46,869 nt of DNA, from the NCBI GenBank assembly GCA_038852285.1, contig JAWCKG010000010.1:1-46869 (forward strand). The letters are read 5' to 3'. The notes beneath the pieces were generated by a model. It worked only from the letters and a program-made list of their open reading frames with translations, was not told the DNA's origin and ran no database searches. The stretch is from Candidatus Bathyarchaeia archaeon (GTDB taxonomy: Archaea > Thermoproteota > Bathyarchaeia > 40CM-2-53-6 > DTGE01). The translations under genes were made by a program, and so were the position numbers. Positions 32,269 to 40,576 of the stretch are shown here, in pieces (position 1 is the stretch's first letter; the number at the start of each line of letters is the position of its first letter).

Positions 32269-33264
32269 TTACGTCCATGGTTTAAAACGCGTGTATTGGA
32301 GGCTCCGTCTCAACACGCTCCAATTGACTTCACCGGCGCTGTGGGTTGCTCCACTACTCAAATTGTTTACAGCTATGAATGCTGGGGCGAAGAATCCCGG
32401 GTCAACCTTGTAGAAATCATAGTCCGCGGCCTTGAAGACCTCGTAGAAGGGTTTACCGTAGTCCTTTGAGCTTGATGACGGGGCGCTCTTAACCAACTCG
32501 CACAGCCTTTCATCATCTTCCATGTTTACTGTGAAGAAAACTTCCCCCGCGTAGGTGATAACGTCGTTAGTTCTCCCCATGGCCTTAAAGTCGTCAGGGT
32601 GTATAGGGGCTATGGGAGCGCTTCCTATCCCATGGACAACGCTCTTAGGGTTTAGGCTTAGGGTTTTTAACCGGTGAAGACCTGTTTCAACGATTCTTCC
32701 TGAGATTTGCACGGAGCCGACGATGCTGGAGGTTTTAGCGACTACAACGTATAGGTTTTTAAGGTTAACCTTACATTTCTCGGCAATGTATTTTAAGGCT
32801 TGGTCGGTTGGCAGCTTCGAAGACTCCAACACTAAGACGGCTTTCTCCGATTGATCCCGGTAACCTATTTCCTCGTACAGCTCTTTAGGGTCGAGGGACA
32901 GGGCCCTCGCGGGGCCCGACCCCATGGCGAAGTAGTCCTCCGTTTTTATCCTCCAACCCGCGAACTGAGACGCCAACAGCGACTCCACGGGATGGCTGGT
33001 TTCCACGGTGATGGTTGGAAGGGTGTAGCCGTTAAAGCTTCGGATTGATATTGAAGCTTCACCTAACCCCCCCATGCACGCGAGGGTTACAAGCCTACCG
33101 GCTTCATAGCTTCCCTTCGCCTTAACTCCCGCGTCCACGATGACCGATCCTCCTACCCCGAGCGTCACATCGACTGCCAGCCTCTCGGATTTAGCGATCA
33201 ACTCCTCGACGAAAGGCATCGCGGAGTTGTTGACGCTGATCTGTTCCTCTTCATCAGAGCTCAA
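32269..33264 (-). CDS. mch: Methenyl-H4MPT cyclohydrolase
   Basis: Interconverts 5-formyl- and 5,10-methenyl-tetrahydromethanopterin. Diagnostic segments are SVNNSAMPFVEELI at the N-terminus, ACMGGLGEASI, SSIVGSVQISGRIVETGLHRL, HGIGSAPIAPIHPDD and AMGRTNDVITYAGEV. Length is about 331 residues. TTG 33264 has an AGGTGG ribosome binding site and starts two bases after the fwdC stop; GTG 33276 would overlap fwdC. It is the last C1 gene of the fwd operon. Confidence 0.93.
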   Translation of the reverse strand: MSSDEEEQISVNNSAMPFVEELIAKSERLAVDVTLGVGGSVIVDAGVKAKGSYEAGRLVTLACMGGLGEASISIRSFNGYTLPTITVETSHPVESLLASQFAGWRIKTEDYFAMGSGPARALSLDPKELYEEIGYRDQSEKAVLVLESSKLPTDQALKYIAEKCKVNLKNLYVVVAKTSSIVGSVQISGRIVETGLHRLKTLSLNPKSVVHGIGSAPIAPIHPDDFKAMGRTNDVITYAGEVFFTVNMEDDERLCELVKSAPSSSSKDYGKPFYEVFKAADYDFYKVDPGFFAPAFIAVNNLSSGATHSAGEVNWSVLRRSLQYTRFKPWT

Positions 33265-33266
33265 CC

Positions 33267-34100
33267 CTACTCCCACCTACCTAGATATTTCTCAAACCAT
33301 GTGAAGTGGGGGTTTTTATCCTTCGCCACATATATTCGGCCTTGACCCTGCTCATTATTGTCTCCTGTGAACATGTAGAAGGCTCCCTCAACTTTCATCG
33401 TCACCAAGTCAGCGTGGGTTCTGAGGCTGTCCAATGTAAAGCTGGGTAGGATGTTTGGCACCGCTCCAAGTATGGCAATCCTTCCGCCAGTCATCTCAGC
33501 CCCCATCCTGCTCGCGCAGTCTCCTTCCACCAGGATTGATCCGCCCTGCATGTGGACGCCTAGAAATGGCCCAGCTGAGCCTTTGACGTGGATTAAACCT
33601 CCCTTCATCCATCCCCCTCCTTCGCATCCAACGCTTCCTTTCACTTGAATCACGCCTCCCGACATGCCTTCCCCAGCCCCCCTGTATGAGGCTCCCAGGA
33701 AGTCTCCGGCTGAGCCGTTGATGGCTATGGATCCGCCTCGCATGCCTGATCCCGCCCATGAGTCCACATCTCCTTCAACGGTTATCACCCCACCCTTCAT
33801 CCCCTCCCCTAAGTATATGCCCCCATTTCCCTCCACTCTAATCTCCCCAGTCTTCATCCTAAAACCGATTCTACGCGCGTTCCTTAAATCCCCCATAATG
33901 GTGAGTTTGAGGGGTTGATCCTCGCCGCTTGAGCGCTCCTCCACCTTGAAGAATCGAGAGAGCTCAAACATTCTTTTACCCGCGTACACCTTCACCTTCC
34001 CTACATCTTCCGCGCTCATCCCGTCGAGCGCCTCAGGAGTCAATGGTGAAAGGTCTAAGGGGAGATTCATAGTGTTCCTATAGTTTAATACGATTTCCAT
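33267..34100 (-). CDS. fwdC: Formylmethanofuran dehydrogenase subunit C
   Basis: Beta-helix subunit of the tungsten or molybdenum formylmethanofuran dehydrogenase. Repeated glycine-rich turns of the type GGxIxVxGxxG are visible from about residue 85 to 215 (GGVITVEGDV, GGSIAINGSA, GGVIQVKGSV, GGLIHVKGSA, GGSILVEGDC, GGRIAILGAV). Length of 277 residues is typical. The gene lies six bases after fwdA. Confidence 0.93.
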   Translation of the reverse strand: MEIVLNYRNTMNLPLDLSPLTPEALDGMSAEDVGKVKVYAGKRMFELSRFFKVEERSSGEDQPLKLTIMGDLRNARRIGFRMKTGEIRVEGNGGIYLGEGMKGGVITVEGDVDSWAGSGMRGGSIAINGSAGDFLGASYRGAGEGMSGGVIQVKGSVGCEGGGWMKGGLIHVKGSAGPFLGVHMQGGSILVEGDCASRMGAEMTGGRIAILGAVPNILPSFTLDSLRTHADLVTMKVEGAFYMFTGDNNEQGQGRIYVAKDKNPHFTWFEKYLGRWE

Positions 34101-34106
34101 CCGGGT

Positions 34107-35813
34107 TCACCTCGCCGGCGCGACTACATGAGGGTTAGCTAAATACTCATCCTCAATTACGTAGTTATCCAATCCCACGGTGTAATATTCCCTGAATTTT
34201 CCGGAGATGTTGGAAATGAGGCTTTCCCGGGCCTCTTTTGATAGCGGTGGCTTAACCCAGTATGTTCTTCCCAGCATTGAACTGACAATTTCCCCGTCCT
34301 TGCACACGATCGAGCCGTCTTTGATGGTGTAGGTGGCCTTCCTAAACGCCTTCCTTACTTTCAAATAATCTCGGGACGGGTCAACCTGTTTAGGATCCAA
34401 ATTATAGACGGCGATGTCCGCGTCGGCGCCAGGGGCCAGGTGGCCCTTCCACGCAAGCCCAAGGCTTTTAGCCTGAGCGGCCCTCGTGACCACGGCTACT
34501 TCATTTAAGCTGTACTCTCGATCTACGTCTTCGAGGTGAAGTCTCCTCCTAGCCGTACTGTTAATTTTACGCAGCAGCCTCTTTCGAGCTCTCCTGCTCA
34601 TGAGCCAAGATATGACTTTAGGATACTCGGTGAAGGGGCCGCCGTTGGGGTGGTCCGTAGTCATTTGCACGCGCCATGGGTCCTTCACTAGGAGGGCTAA
34701 CTCTAGGCCAATGCCCCATTGGATGGCGTTTACATAGTTTCCTTTCCGGTACCGGAAGGGTACGACGCCCGCTCCCGTTTCCACCTCAACATCGCTGTTC
34801 GCCCACTTGTTCCCTGAGAGGAGGTGGAGGAGGAATTGGAAGGAGCCGTCAGCGGTCATGGTGGTAGTGTCTCCGAAAACGATTTGCCCAACATCTATCT
34901 CCGCGTGCTGGTTTTGGTTAAGGTACTCGGCGATCTCAGGGGCGCCGGAGCCGACGTTGATCCAGGAAGTGCCGCTCCGACCGGTGAATTGAACATGCGT
35001 GACGTGGATGATGGGTTGGCCGTTTGAGGTTGAAGCCATGTCTTTGACGGAGTCCATGGTTTCGATGGTTGTCTCATAGTTTCCAGGCTTAGCCATGTTG
35101 TTCGTATGTACGTGTATGGGGTGGGGGTTTTTCAACTCCAAATTTATCTTACACAGCCATCGGATGATCTCTCTGGGTGTAATCTCGAACCATGGCACCG
35201 GCTCATCCAAGTATGTGATGTATTTTCCCCAGGCCCAGGCTTCAACGCCTCCTGGGTTCACGATCTTAACAGCGTATCCCTTAACAGCCTCTAAGAGCCA
35301 GGCTACGTAATCTCGGCATTCCTCGTACTTGTTTTCCCTGATGTAATCCATTATAAACCAGTTGTTCCCCATTAAGGGGAAGCAGCCCTTGTCGATGATT
35401 GGGGTTTCGTCGAGCTCTTCATGGGTGTGTCTTGTCTTTAGTGGGGGTGTGGCGGGCTCGAAGACGGTGGTGTATCCCATTTCAACGTACCTGTACCCGG
35501 TGATGTAGGTGGTGGGCACCGAGTGGCCGACTCCAGCTCTGCGTAGTCCGCTTCTAGGCAATACGTCTTTCACATGATCCTCCGGCCTCATCAGCCTTCC
35601 AACGTTAACCTTGGTTCCCGCTATGTGGGAGTGTACGTCGACTCCCCCGGGCATGATCACCATATGGGATGCGTCAACCTCCTCAGCGTTCTTTAACGGG
35701 CCTTCCACGATCCTTCCATCCTTGACGTATATGTCCATTCTCTCCCCTTCGACGCGGTTGAGGGGATCGTAAACTAAGCCGTTCCTAATTACGAGGCCGC
35801 TCATTTTCATCAC
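34107..35813 (-). CDS. fwdA: Formylmethanofuran dehydrogenase subunit A
   Basis: Amidohydrolase-like subunit with a binuclear metal centre that condenses formate with methanofuran. The metal motif GGVDVHSHIAG has its histidines at H61 and H63, and MTTDHPNGGPFTEYP holds the catalytic Asp of the family. HPIHVHTNNM and HVTHVQF supply further metal ligands. Length of 568 matches known FwdA. The ATG overlaps the fwdB stop (ATGA); a second ATG three codons later is possible. Confidence 0.95.
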   Translation of the reverse strand: MMKMSGLVIRNGLVYDPLNRVEGERMDIYVKDGRIVEGPLKNAEEVDASHMVIMPGGVDVHSHIAGTKVNVGRLMRPEDHVKDVLPRSGLRRAGVGHSVPTTYITGYRYVEMGYTTVFEPATPPLKTRHTHEELDETPIIDKGCFPLMGNNWFIMDYIRENKYEECRDYVAWLLEAVKGYAVKIVNPGGVEAWAWGKYITYLDEPVPWFEITPREIIRWLCKINLELKNPHPIHVHTNNMAKPGNYETTIETMDSVKDMASTSNGQPIIHVTHVQFTGRSGTSWINVGSGAPEIAEYLNQNQHAEIDVGQIVFGDTTTMTADGSFQFLLHLLSGNKWANSDVEVETGAGVVPFRYRKGNYVNAIQWGIGLELALLVKDPWRVQMTTDHPNGGPFTEYPKVISWLMSRRARKRLLRKINSTARRRLHLEDVDREYSLNEVAVVTRAAQAKSLGLAWKGHLAPGADADIAVYNLDPKQVDPSRDYLKVRKAFRKATYTIKDGSIVCKDGEIVSSMLGRTYWVKPPLSKEARESLISNISGKFREYYTVGLDNYVIEDEYLANPHVVAPAR

Positions 35814-37111
35814 GTTAAAAGCTCTTTCACCCTGGATAGAAGGTCGGACATGATTTCAACGTCCGTTTTAACCCCGGGCGGCGGGTCTAGGATTCTCTTA
35901 CATTCGAGGGGGACTCCGTCCATTCGATAAACCGTTCCAGTCGACTCTAGGCCAATGATGGCTGAGGGTATCACGATCTGTGAGGCCTCGGTGGTGGGTG
36001 TTCGATGGGGGTCGATGGTGATTAGGGGGATTTTCTTCAACGTTTCAGCAAGGGTTGAAGGGAGGTGGGCTATTGGATCTGAAGCGACGATGAGGGCTGC
36101 GTCGCATTCCCCTCTTCTTAACACGTCGGAGATCGTTGTGATCCCTGGGTTGTACTCCGGGTAGCCTTTGCTGAGGTCTACTCCGAACGGATATCCTGTG
36201 ACCCAGGTGAAGACTTCGTTTGAGCCCGTGACGTTGAAGTGGCCTCTCATGGGCATGATGAGAAACTTGGTTTTACGGTTTAGGTCCCTTACCAGGGAGA
36301 GGGCTGCGTCTAGGTTTCTGCTCTTCCCATACGTCATGGTTAACCCTAACCCGTAGAATAAGACGCCGAACCTACAGCTTATCAGCGCGTCAGCCAACTC
36401 TTCAACCCTTTCCACGGGCAATCCGGATACGGTGCTTAACTCTATTTCCTCACCGTTCACGGCGCATCTGAGGGCGGTCAGTAGCTCGTAGTCCGAGTTT
36501 GGTTCGATTTGATAAAACTCGTCAGCCAACTTAGCTGTCTCCGTCCTTCTGACATCCACGACGATGAGCTTCCTCTCCCTTCTTGAAGCTACGAACCTGC
36601 CCTTGGCTAGGGCGGTGTACCTGGCCATATGTCTTGGATGGGCGTTGACCGGGTTGGATCCCCAGTAAAGGATCAGGTCCGCCCTATTCTTAACCTCGCC
36701 TAAGCTACACCCTGAGATCCCGATATCTTGAACTCCGATAAGTCCCGGTCCATGGCAGACAGAGGAGTTATTATCGATCACCCCGCCTACCAGCTCGGCG
36801 AGCTCTAACCCGAGTTCAACGGCCTCGCAGGAGGTTAAACACCAACCCCATAGAACTGGGTAGTTGGAGTTCACCAACAGGCGCGCGGATTCCTGTATAG
36901 CCTCCTTGTAGGAGGTTTCCTTGAACCCGTTCCCCACTCTCATGAGGGGTTTAAGAATCCTTTCGGAGCTGTAATGTTTAAATTTGCTTAGAGCGAGGCT
37001 GCATGCGTTTTCAACTCTCTCAACCCTACCATCTGTGACCTCCACGTTTAGGTCGTCGCAGCAACAACCGCAGACAGTACACACTGCGCCTCTGATCAAC
37101 ACCTCTATCAT
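35810..37111 (-). CDS. fwdB: Formylmethanofuran dehydrogenase subunit B (CO2 reductase)
   Basis: Molybdopterin/tungstopterin-dependent subunit reducing CO2 to formate. The N-terminal [4Fe-4S] motif is CTVCGCCCDDL...ENAC, and C119 in SSVCHGPG is the expected metal-coordinating residue; it is encoded as Cys, not selenocysteine. Later blocks LILYWGSNPVNAHPRHM and MPMRGHFNV are typical. Length is 433. It overlaps fwdD and fwdA by four bases each. No ferredoxin-type subunits (FwdF/G) are nearby, so the electron donor route is not visible here. Confidence 0.95.
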   Translation of the reverse strand: MIEVLIRGAVCTVCGCCCDDLNVEVTDGRVERVENACSLALSKFKHYSSERILKPLMRVGNGFKETSYKEAIQESARLLVNSNYPVLWGWCLTSCEAVELGLELAELVGGVIDNNSSVCHGPGLIGVQDIGISGCSLGEVKNRADLILYWGSNPVNAHPRHMARYTALAKGRFVASRRERKLIVVDVRRTETAKLADEFYQIEPNSDYELLTALRCAVNGEEIELSTVSGLPVERVEELADALISCRFGVLFYGLGLTMTYGKSRNLDAALSLVRDLNRKTKFLIMPMRGHFNVTGSNEVFTWVTGYPFGVDLSKGYPEYNPGITTISDVLRRGECDAALIVASDPIAHLPSTLAETLKKIPLITIDPHRTPTTEASQIVIPSAIIGLESTGTVYRMDGVPLECKRILDPPPGVKTDVEIMSDLLSRVKELLT

Positions 37112-37449
37112 CCCTTGAGAATTTCTGCTTCAATCCCCTTAAGGGATGGCATACCGCTGCCATCGGTGTGTGGACTGGTTAAGAGGCTAGCCACCGGTCC
37201 GTAGGGTATGAAGATTACCCCTTTATGGGGTGCTCTGGTTGACGCTTTCGCGATCAGTTTGGCCTCGCCGAACTCCGTCTTCACCACTATTGACTCTCCT
37301 TCTACGAGGGAGAGTAGCTTCATGTCTTCTGGGTCAAGCTCACACGTGGAGACTTCTTTTAAGTAATCTTCCGAGAATTTTCCCCTTTCCTTGCCTGCGC
37401 CTTGAATCAGAGTTCTCCCGGTTACAAGCTTAAAACTATTCAAATCCAC
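37108..37449 (-). CDS. fwdD: Formylmethanofuran dehydrogenase subunit D
   Basis: A 113-residue molybdopterin-dinucleotide binding subunit. LVTGRTLIQGAGKERG opens the protein, LSLVEGESIVVKTEFGE is the beta-barrel core and FIPYGPVASLL with HTDGSGMPS ends it. First gene of the fwdD-fwdB-fwdA-fwdC-mch operon. GTG start with GAGGAG upstream. Confidence 0.92.
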   Translation of the reverse strand: MDLNSFKLVTGRTLIQGAGKERGKFSEDYLKEVSTCELDPEDMKLLSLVEGESIVVKTEFGEAKLIAKASTRAPHKGVIFIPYGPVASLLTSPHTDGSGMPSLKGIEAEILKG

Positions 37450-37478
37450 TAACCACTCCTCAAAACGCTAAACTACGG

Positions 37479-37490
37479 CTTAAAATTAAG
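37479..37490 (-). promoter_or_regulatory. TATA-type promoter of the fwd-mch operon
   Basis: On the minus strand CTTAATTTTAAG lies 30-41 bases before the fwdD start at 37449. The remaining spacer to 37720 (about 230 bases) shows no gene, and the 271-base gap suggests that mtd is a separate transcript. Confidence 0.42.
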
Positions 37491-37720
37491 GAAAAATGCC
37501 TCTAAATAACTTACGGTGCGTAATCGCGTGAAAGGGTTTAATGAGTGGTTTAAACATCGCTGACATAACCAGAAATGTGTGGACTTGGGTGGATTTTTAA
37601 TCTCGATAGGGTGAAAGCCATCAAAATTTTATTGAACCTCGTGACTTCGCTACCTTTATCTTTTGAGGATTATGGCGCGCGGTTTTTAATCGTTTGGGTG
37701 AGCTTCACATGGTTGAGTTT

Positions 37721-38548
37721 TCAGGAAGGCTTTTCGACAAGTCTTCTTTTCTGGAGTATTGATCCATCATCGGCGTGGGGTGTTCTGTAGAGTTGGTCGT
37801 TTGACTTCTCAATTTCTCTCGCTTCGTCCGCTATCAAGGCGGCCTTTCTCATCAATTCGTGAGCAGCCGCGGCTAGAACGGTGTATCTTTCCCACTCTTT
37901 TATTTGGAAACACGCTTTTACTGTTAAATCAGAGACCTTCTTAGCCATTTCGAAAGCCGTGATGGCTTTGGCCTTAGCGTAAGGGTTCTTGAAGGAAGCG
38001 GCTTCAACCGCTTTCTCGCTGTCGATGATGAGCCTTGGTAATGTGGGTTTTCGCTTTTCCACCACATCTCGGATCATTCGATCCATTTCATCCCTGATTA
38101 CGTTGAACACCCCTGTGACGGCGAGCACCTTGATGACATCTGCGTTGAACAAGGCCATCTCTGCTGGGTCTAGGAATTCCCTCCTAGCCCCGATCATGGA
38201 GTCAGCCTCCACTATGACGTAACCTACACCCAGCCCCTCAAATTTTTCTAAAGCCTTTTTGGCAGGTGAGTCCGAGACCACTGTTGCAGGACATCCTTTA
38301 CTCGACAGGATTTCAACCGCTTTCAAAGGTCCTGGAAGAGATGCGTTTGGGCTGGTGAGGATCACTAACTCGGGATTAAACGCGTCGAGGGCTTCGGTTA
38401 ACTCAACAGCTTCCTCTACCCCTAGTTTAGCGCCAGAGGAGACTACCCTAACCTTCAATCCCTCCCTTTCAGCTCTTTCATCTAGGAGGAATTCGATCAT
38501 GGGTGCTGAGCCTATGTTCCCTAATTTTAAAAATCCCACCTTCGTCAA
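37721..38548 (-). CDS. mtd: F420-dependent methylene-H4MPT dehydrogenase
   Basis: Reduces methenyl- to methylene-tetrahydromethanopterin with F420H2. Diagnostic segments are VGFLKLGNIGSAPMIEFLLDERA at the N-terminus (shown here from residue 4), VTSP-like LTSPNASLPGPLKA, SDSPAKKA, EADSMIGARREFLDP and LPRLIIDSEKAV. Length of 275 is normal. TTG start at 38548 with GAGGT upstream. Its presence implies coenzyme F420. No Mer (methylene reductase) is in the window, so the last step to methyl-H4MPT must be encoded elsewhere. Confidence 0.93.
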   Translation of the reverse strand: MTKVGFLKLGNIGSAPMIEFLLDERAEREGLKVRVVSSGAKLGVEEAVELTEALDAFNPELVILTSPNASLPGPLKAVEILSSKGCPATVVSDSPAKKALEKFEGLGVGYVIVEADSMIGARREFLDPAEMALFNADVIKVLAVTGVFNVIRDEMDRMIRDVVEKRKPTLPRLIIDSEKAVEAASFKNPYAKAKAITAFEMAKKVSDLTVKACFQIKEWERYTVLAAAAHELMRKAALIADEAREIEKSNDQLYRTPHADDGSILQKRRLVEKPS

Positions 38549-38582
38549 GAGATCAAACCTCAGAGATATTTTCTAGTTAATG

Positions 38583-38594
38583 GATTTTTAAGGT
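38583..38594 (-). promoter_or_regulatory. TATA-type promoter of mtd
   Basis: On the minus strand ACCTTAAAAATC lies about 40 bases before the TTG of mtd. The spacer 38549-38709 has no other feature that I recognise. Confidence 0.42.
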
Positions 38595-38709
38595 TTAAAC
38601 ATTAAAGGACCCAGTTGGCGTAAGCGAGCCTCAGCCGATCGCCGTCTCCGATGTTTCAGCAGGGTGTTAAAAAGAGTTGCATTATCTCTTTAAATTTCGA
38701 TTCAAACCA

Positions 38710-39588
38710 CTAGCATTTCGACCTGCGGACCATGTATTTTGCGATTTCATCAGATATGTTTGTAGAGGTTACCTGTTGGATCCCTCGCCAACCAGGTTGG
38801 GAGTTAACCTCGATGACCAGTGGCCCCTCCGGGCCCTCAACGATGTCTATGCCCGCGATTTCGCATCCTATAGCTTCAGCCGCTTTGATGGTAAGGGATT
38901 CCAGCTCTCCTGAAAGCTTTAACGGGATGGGTTTGGCTCCTTGGCTGATGTTTGTCTTCCACCTTTTTGAAACCCTTCTCATGGCTGAGACCAAGCGGCC
39001 TCCGATCACAAAAGCCCTAATGTCGCTTCTGCCATGAGGTATAAACTTCTGGAGGTAGAGAACATGCCTCAAGAACGTGAGGGTTCGAGCGGATCTTTCA
39101 AGAACGTCTTTATTTGATATAAGGGTTAAGCCAATCCCTCTGGATCCGAATAGGGGCTTCAAGACAACTCTTCCACCCATCCGTATAGACGCCTTCAAAG
39201 CCTCCCGATGATTCATGGTGACGTATGTTTCAGGGACTGGAATCCCCTTTTCCTTCAACTTGGAAATCGTATGATACTTGTCGGCCGCGACCTCTATGGT
39301 TTCGGGGTCGTTGACGACAACCACCCCATTCGCCTTGAGGCGGTGCAGCGCGTCTAACTCGAATATAACCTCTTCCAGGGATCCTCGGCCAATGGGACGC
39401 ACCAAGATGCTTGAAACATACTCCTTTAAATCACAGCCTTTGACCAAGAACCGCTCCTTGTCTTGAAGCGTAATCAGAAGATCCCTGAAGTTGAAGCAAA
39501 AAGCCTCTACGCCGAGCCTATTAAAAGATTTTCTAAGATTGGAGGAGCACCAAGCGTTCTCGTTGCGCGTTAATAAGCCAATCCTCAA
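38710..39588 (-). CDS. RimK-type ATP-grasp ligase, probable MptN or CofF
   Basis: A 292-residue ATP-grasp enzyme of the RimK family: ADKYHTISKL and IPVPETYV at the ATP-grasp entry, VVLKPLFGSRGIGLT with the ATP-binding glycine loop, YLQKFIPHGRSDIRAFV and GIDIVEG-EGPLVIEVNSQPGWRGI at the metal site. In archaea such enzymes add glutamate to tetrahydromethanopterin precursors (MptN) or to F420 (CofF). Position directly upstream of mtd, which uses both cofactors, supports one of these; which one cannot be told from sequence by eye. Promoter-like GCGTTATATGG lies upstream near 39635. Confidence 0.78.
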   Translation of the reverse strand: MRIGLLTRNENAWCSSNLRKSFNRLGVEAFCFNFRDLLITLQDKERFLVKGCDLKEYVSSILVRPIGRGSLEEVIFELDALHRLKANGVVVVNDPETIEVAADKYHTISKLKEKGIPVPETYVTMNHREALKASIRMGGRVVLKPLFGSRGIGLTLISNKDVLERSARTLTFLRHVLYLQKFIPHGRSDIRAFVIGGRLVSAMRRVSKRWKTNISQGAKPIPLKLSGELESLTIKAAEAIGCEIAGIDIVEGPEGPLVIEVNSQPGWRGIQQVTSTNISDEIAKYMVRRSKC

Positions 39589-39737
39589 CGGTAACAGCCA
39601 CTAATGGTTGGAGGAGTAAAAAGGGCCATATAACGCTTTTTCCTACACATTAACTTCATGGCTAAAGCCGGTGAATCAATGCTTTTAACGATGACTATCG
39701 CAATTAATTTTAAGGCAATTCGGAAGGTGTAAGTGGT

Positions 39738-40385
39738 TTGAGCTCCTCCTTCTCTTCTAGTGAGCGGGCCTTAAGAATCTTGGACGCGCTTAAACATGAG
39801 TATCCTCGGCCTAAGATTGCGTTAAGGTTCAGCGACCCTCTTCAACTGTTGGTCGCCACCATCCTTTCAGCCCAATGTACTGATGAGAGGGTCAATAAGG
39901 TTACTGAAGACCTATTCAAAAAGTACAGGACATGCGAAGACTATGTGAAAGCTCCTTTGGATGAGTTAGAGCGTGACATCAAGCCTACTGGCTTCTATAA
40001 GAATAAGGCAAGATACTTAAAGAAGGCGTGTCAGGTCCTGATAGAACGGTTCCACTCCCGGGTGCCGGATAACATGCAGGATCTGTTAAGCCTTCCCGGT
40101 GTCGCTAGGAAAACAGCGAACATCGTTCTATCCAACGCCTTCGGGAAGAACGAGGGAATAGCCGTAGACACCCATGTAAGGCGTCTCTCCAGGAAGCTTG
40201 GTTTAACCGAGGAGGAAGATCCGGATAAGATCGAATCGGATTTGATGGCGCTGATTCCCAAACATGACTGGCGAAACATCACTCTCCTATTGATGGAGCA
40301 TGGGAGAAAAATATGTAAGGCTAAGAATCCTCTATGCGGAAAATGTAGCCTTAACCACATATGTCCTTCTGCCTTCAAAATGTAA
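39738..40385 (+). CDS. nth: Endonuclease III (DNA glycosylase/AP lyase)
   Basis: Base-excision repair enzyme for oxidised pyrimidines. The helix-hairpin-helix LPGVARKTANIVL holds the catalytic Lys, and AVDTHVRRLSRKLGL holds the catalytic Asp. The [4Fe-4S] loop is C-x6-C-x2-C-x5-C at the C-terminus (CKAKNPLCGKC...CPS). Length of 215 is typical. TTG start with GAAGGTG upstream and an A/T-rich box TAATTTTAAGG near 39705. Monocistronic. Confidence 0.94.
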   Translation: MSSSFSSSERALRILDALKHEYPRPKIALRFSDPLQLLVATILSAQCTDERVNKVTEDLFKKYRTCEDYVKAPLDELERDIKPTGFYKNKARYLKKACQVLIERFHSRVPDNMQDLLSLPGVARKTANIVLSNAFGKNEGIAVDTHVRRLSRKLGLTEEEDPDKIESDLMALIPKHDWRNITLLLMEHGRKICKAKNPLCGKCSLNHICPSAFKM

Positions 40386-40576
40386 CCCACAAGCAGTGGC
40401 GTGGAGGAAATTCGAGGATGAAAATTTTTACGCGTATAGGATAAAATTCGTCAGGCAAGCTATATTCGACCTACATCGCCTTCTAAACAGAATGTTGAAT
40501 CGAAGCGCTAATCCAGGTTGGTGGGGATTTAATGTTGGGAGCAGGACTAAACAATGGAAAACCTTAATGGGTTTTT

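Noticed and set aside
38549-38709. Possible tRNA in the spacer before mtd
   Set aside because: A GATTCAAACC resembling a T-loop is present near 38699, but no matching acceptor stem or anticodon arm could be folded by eye.
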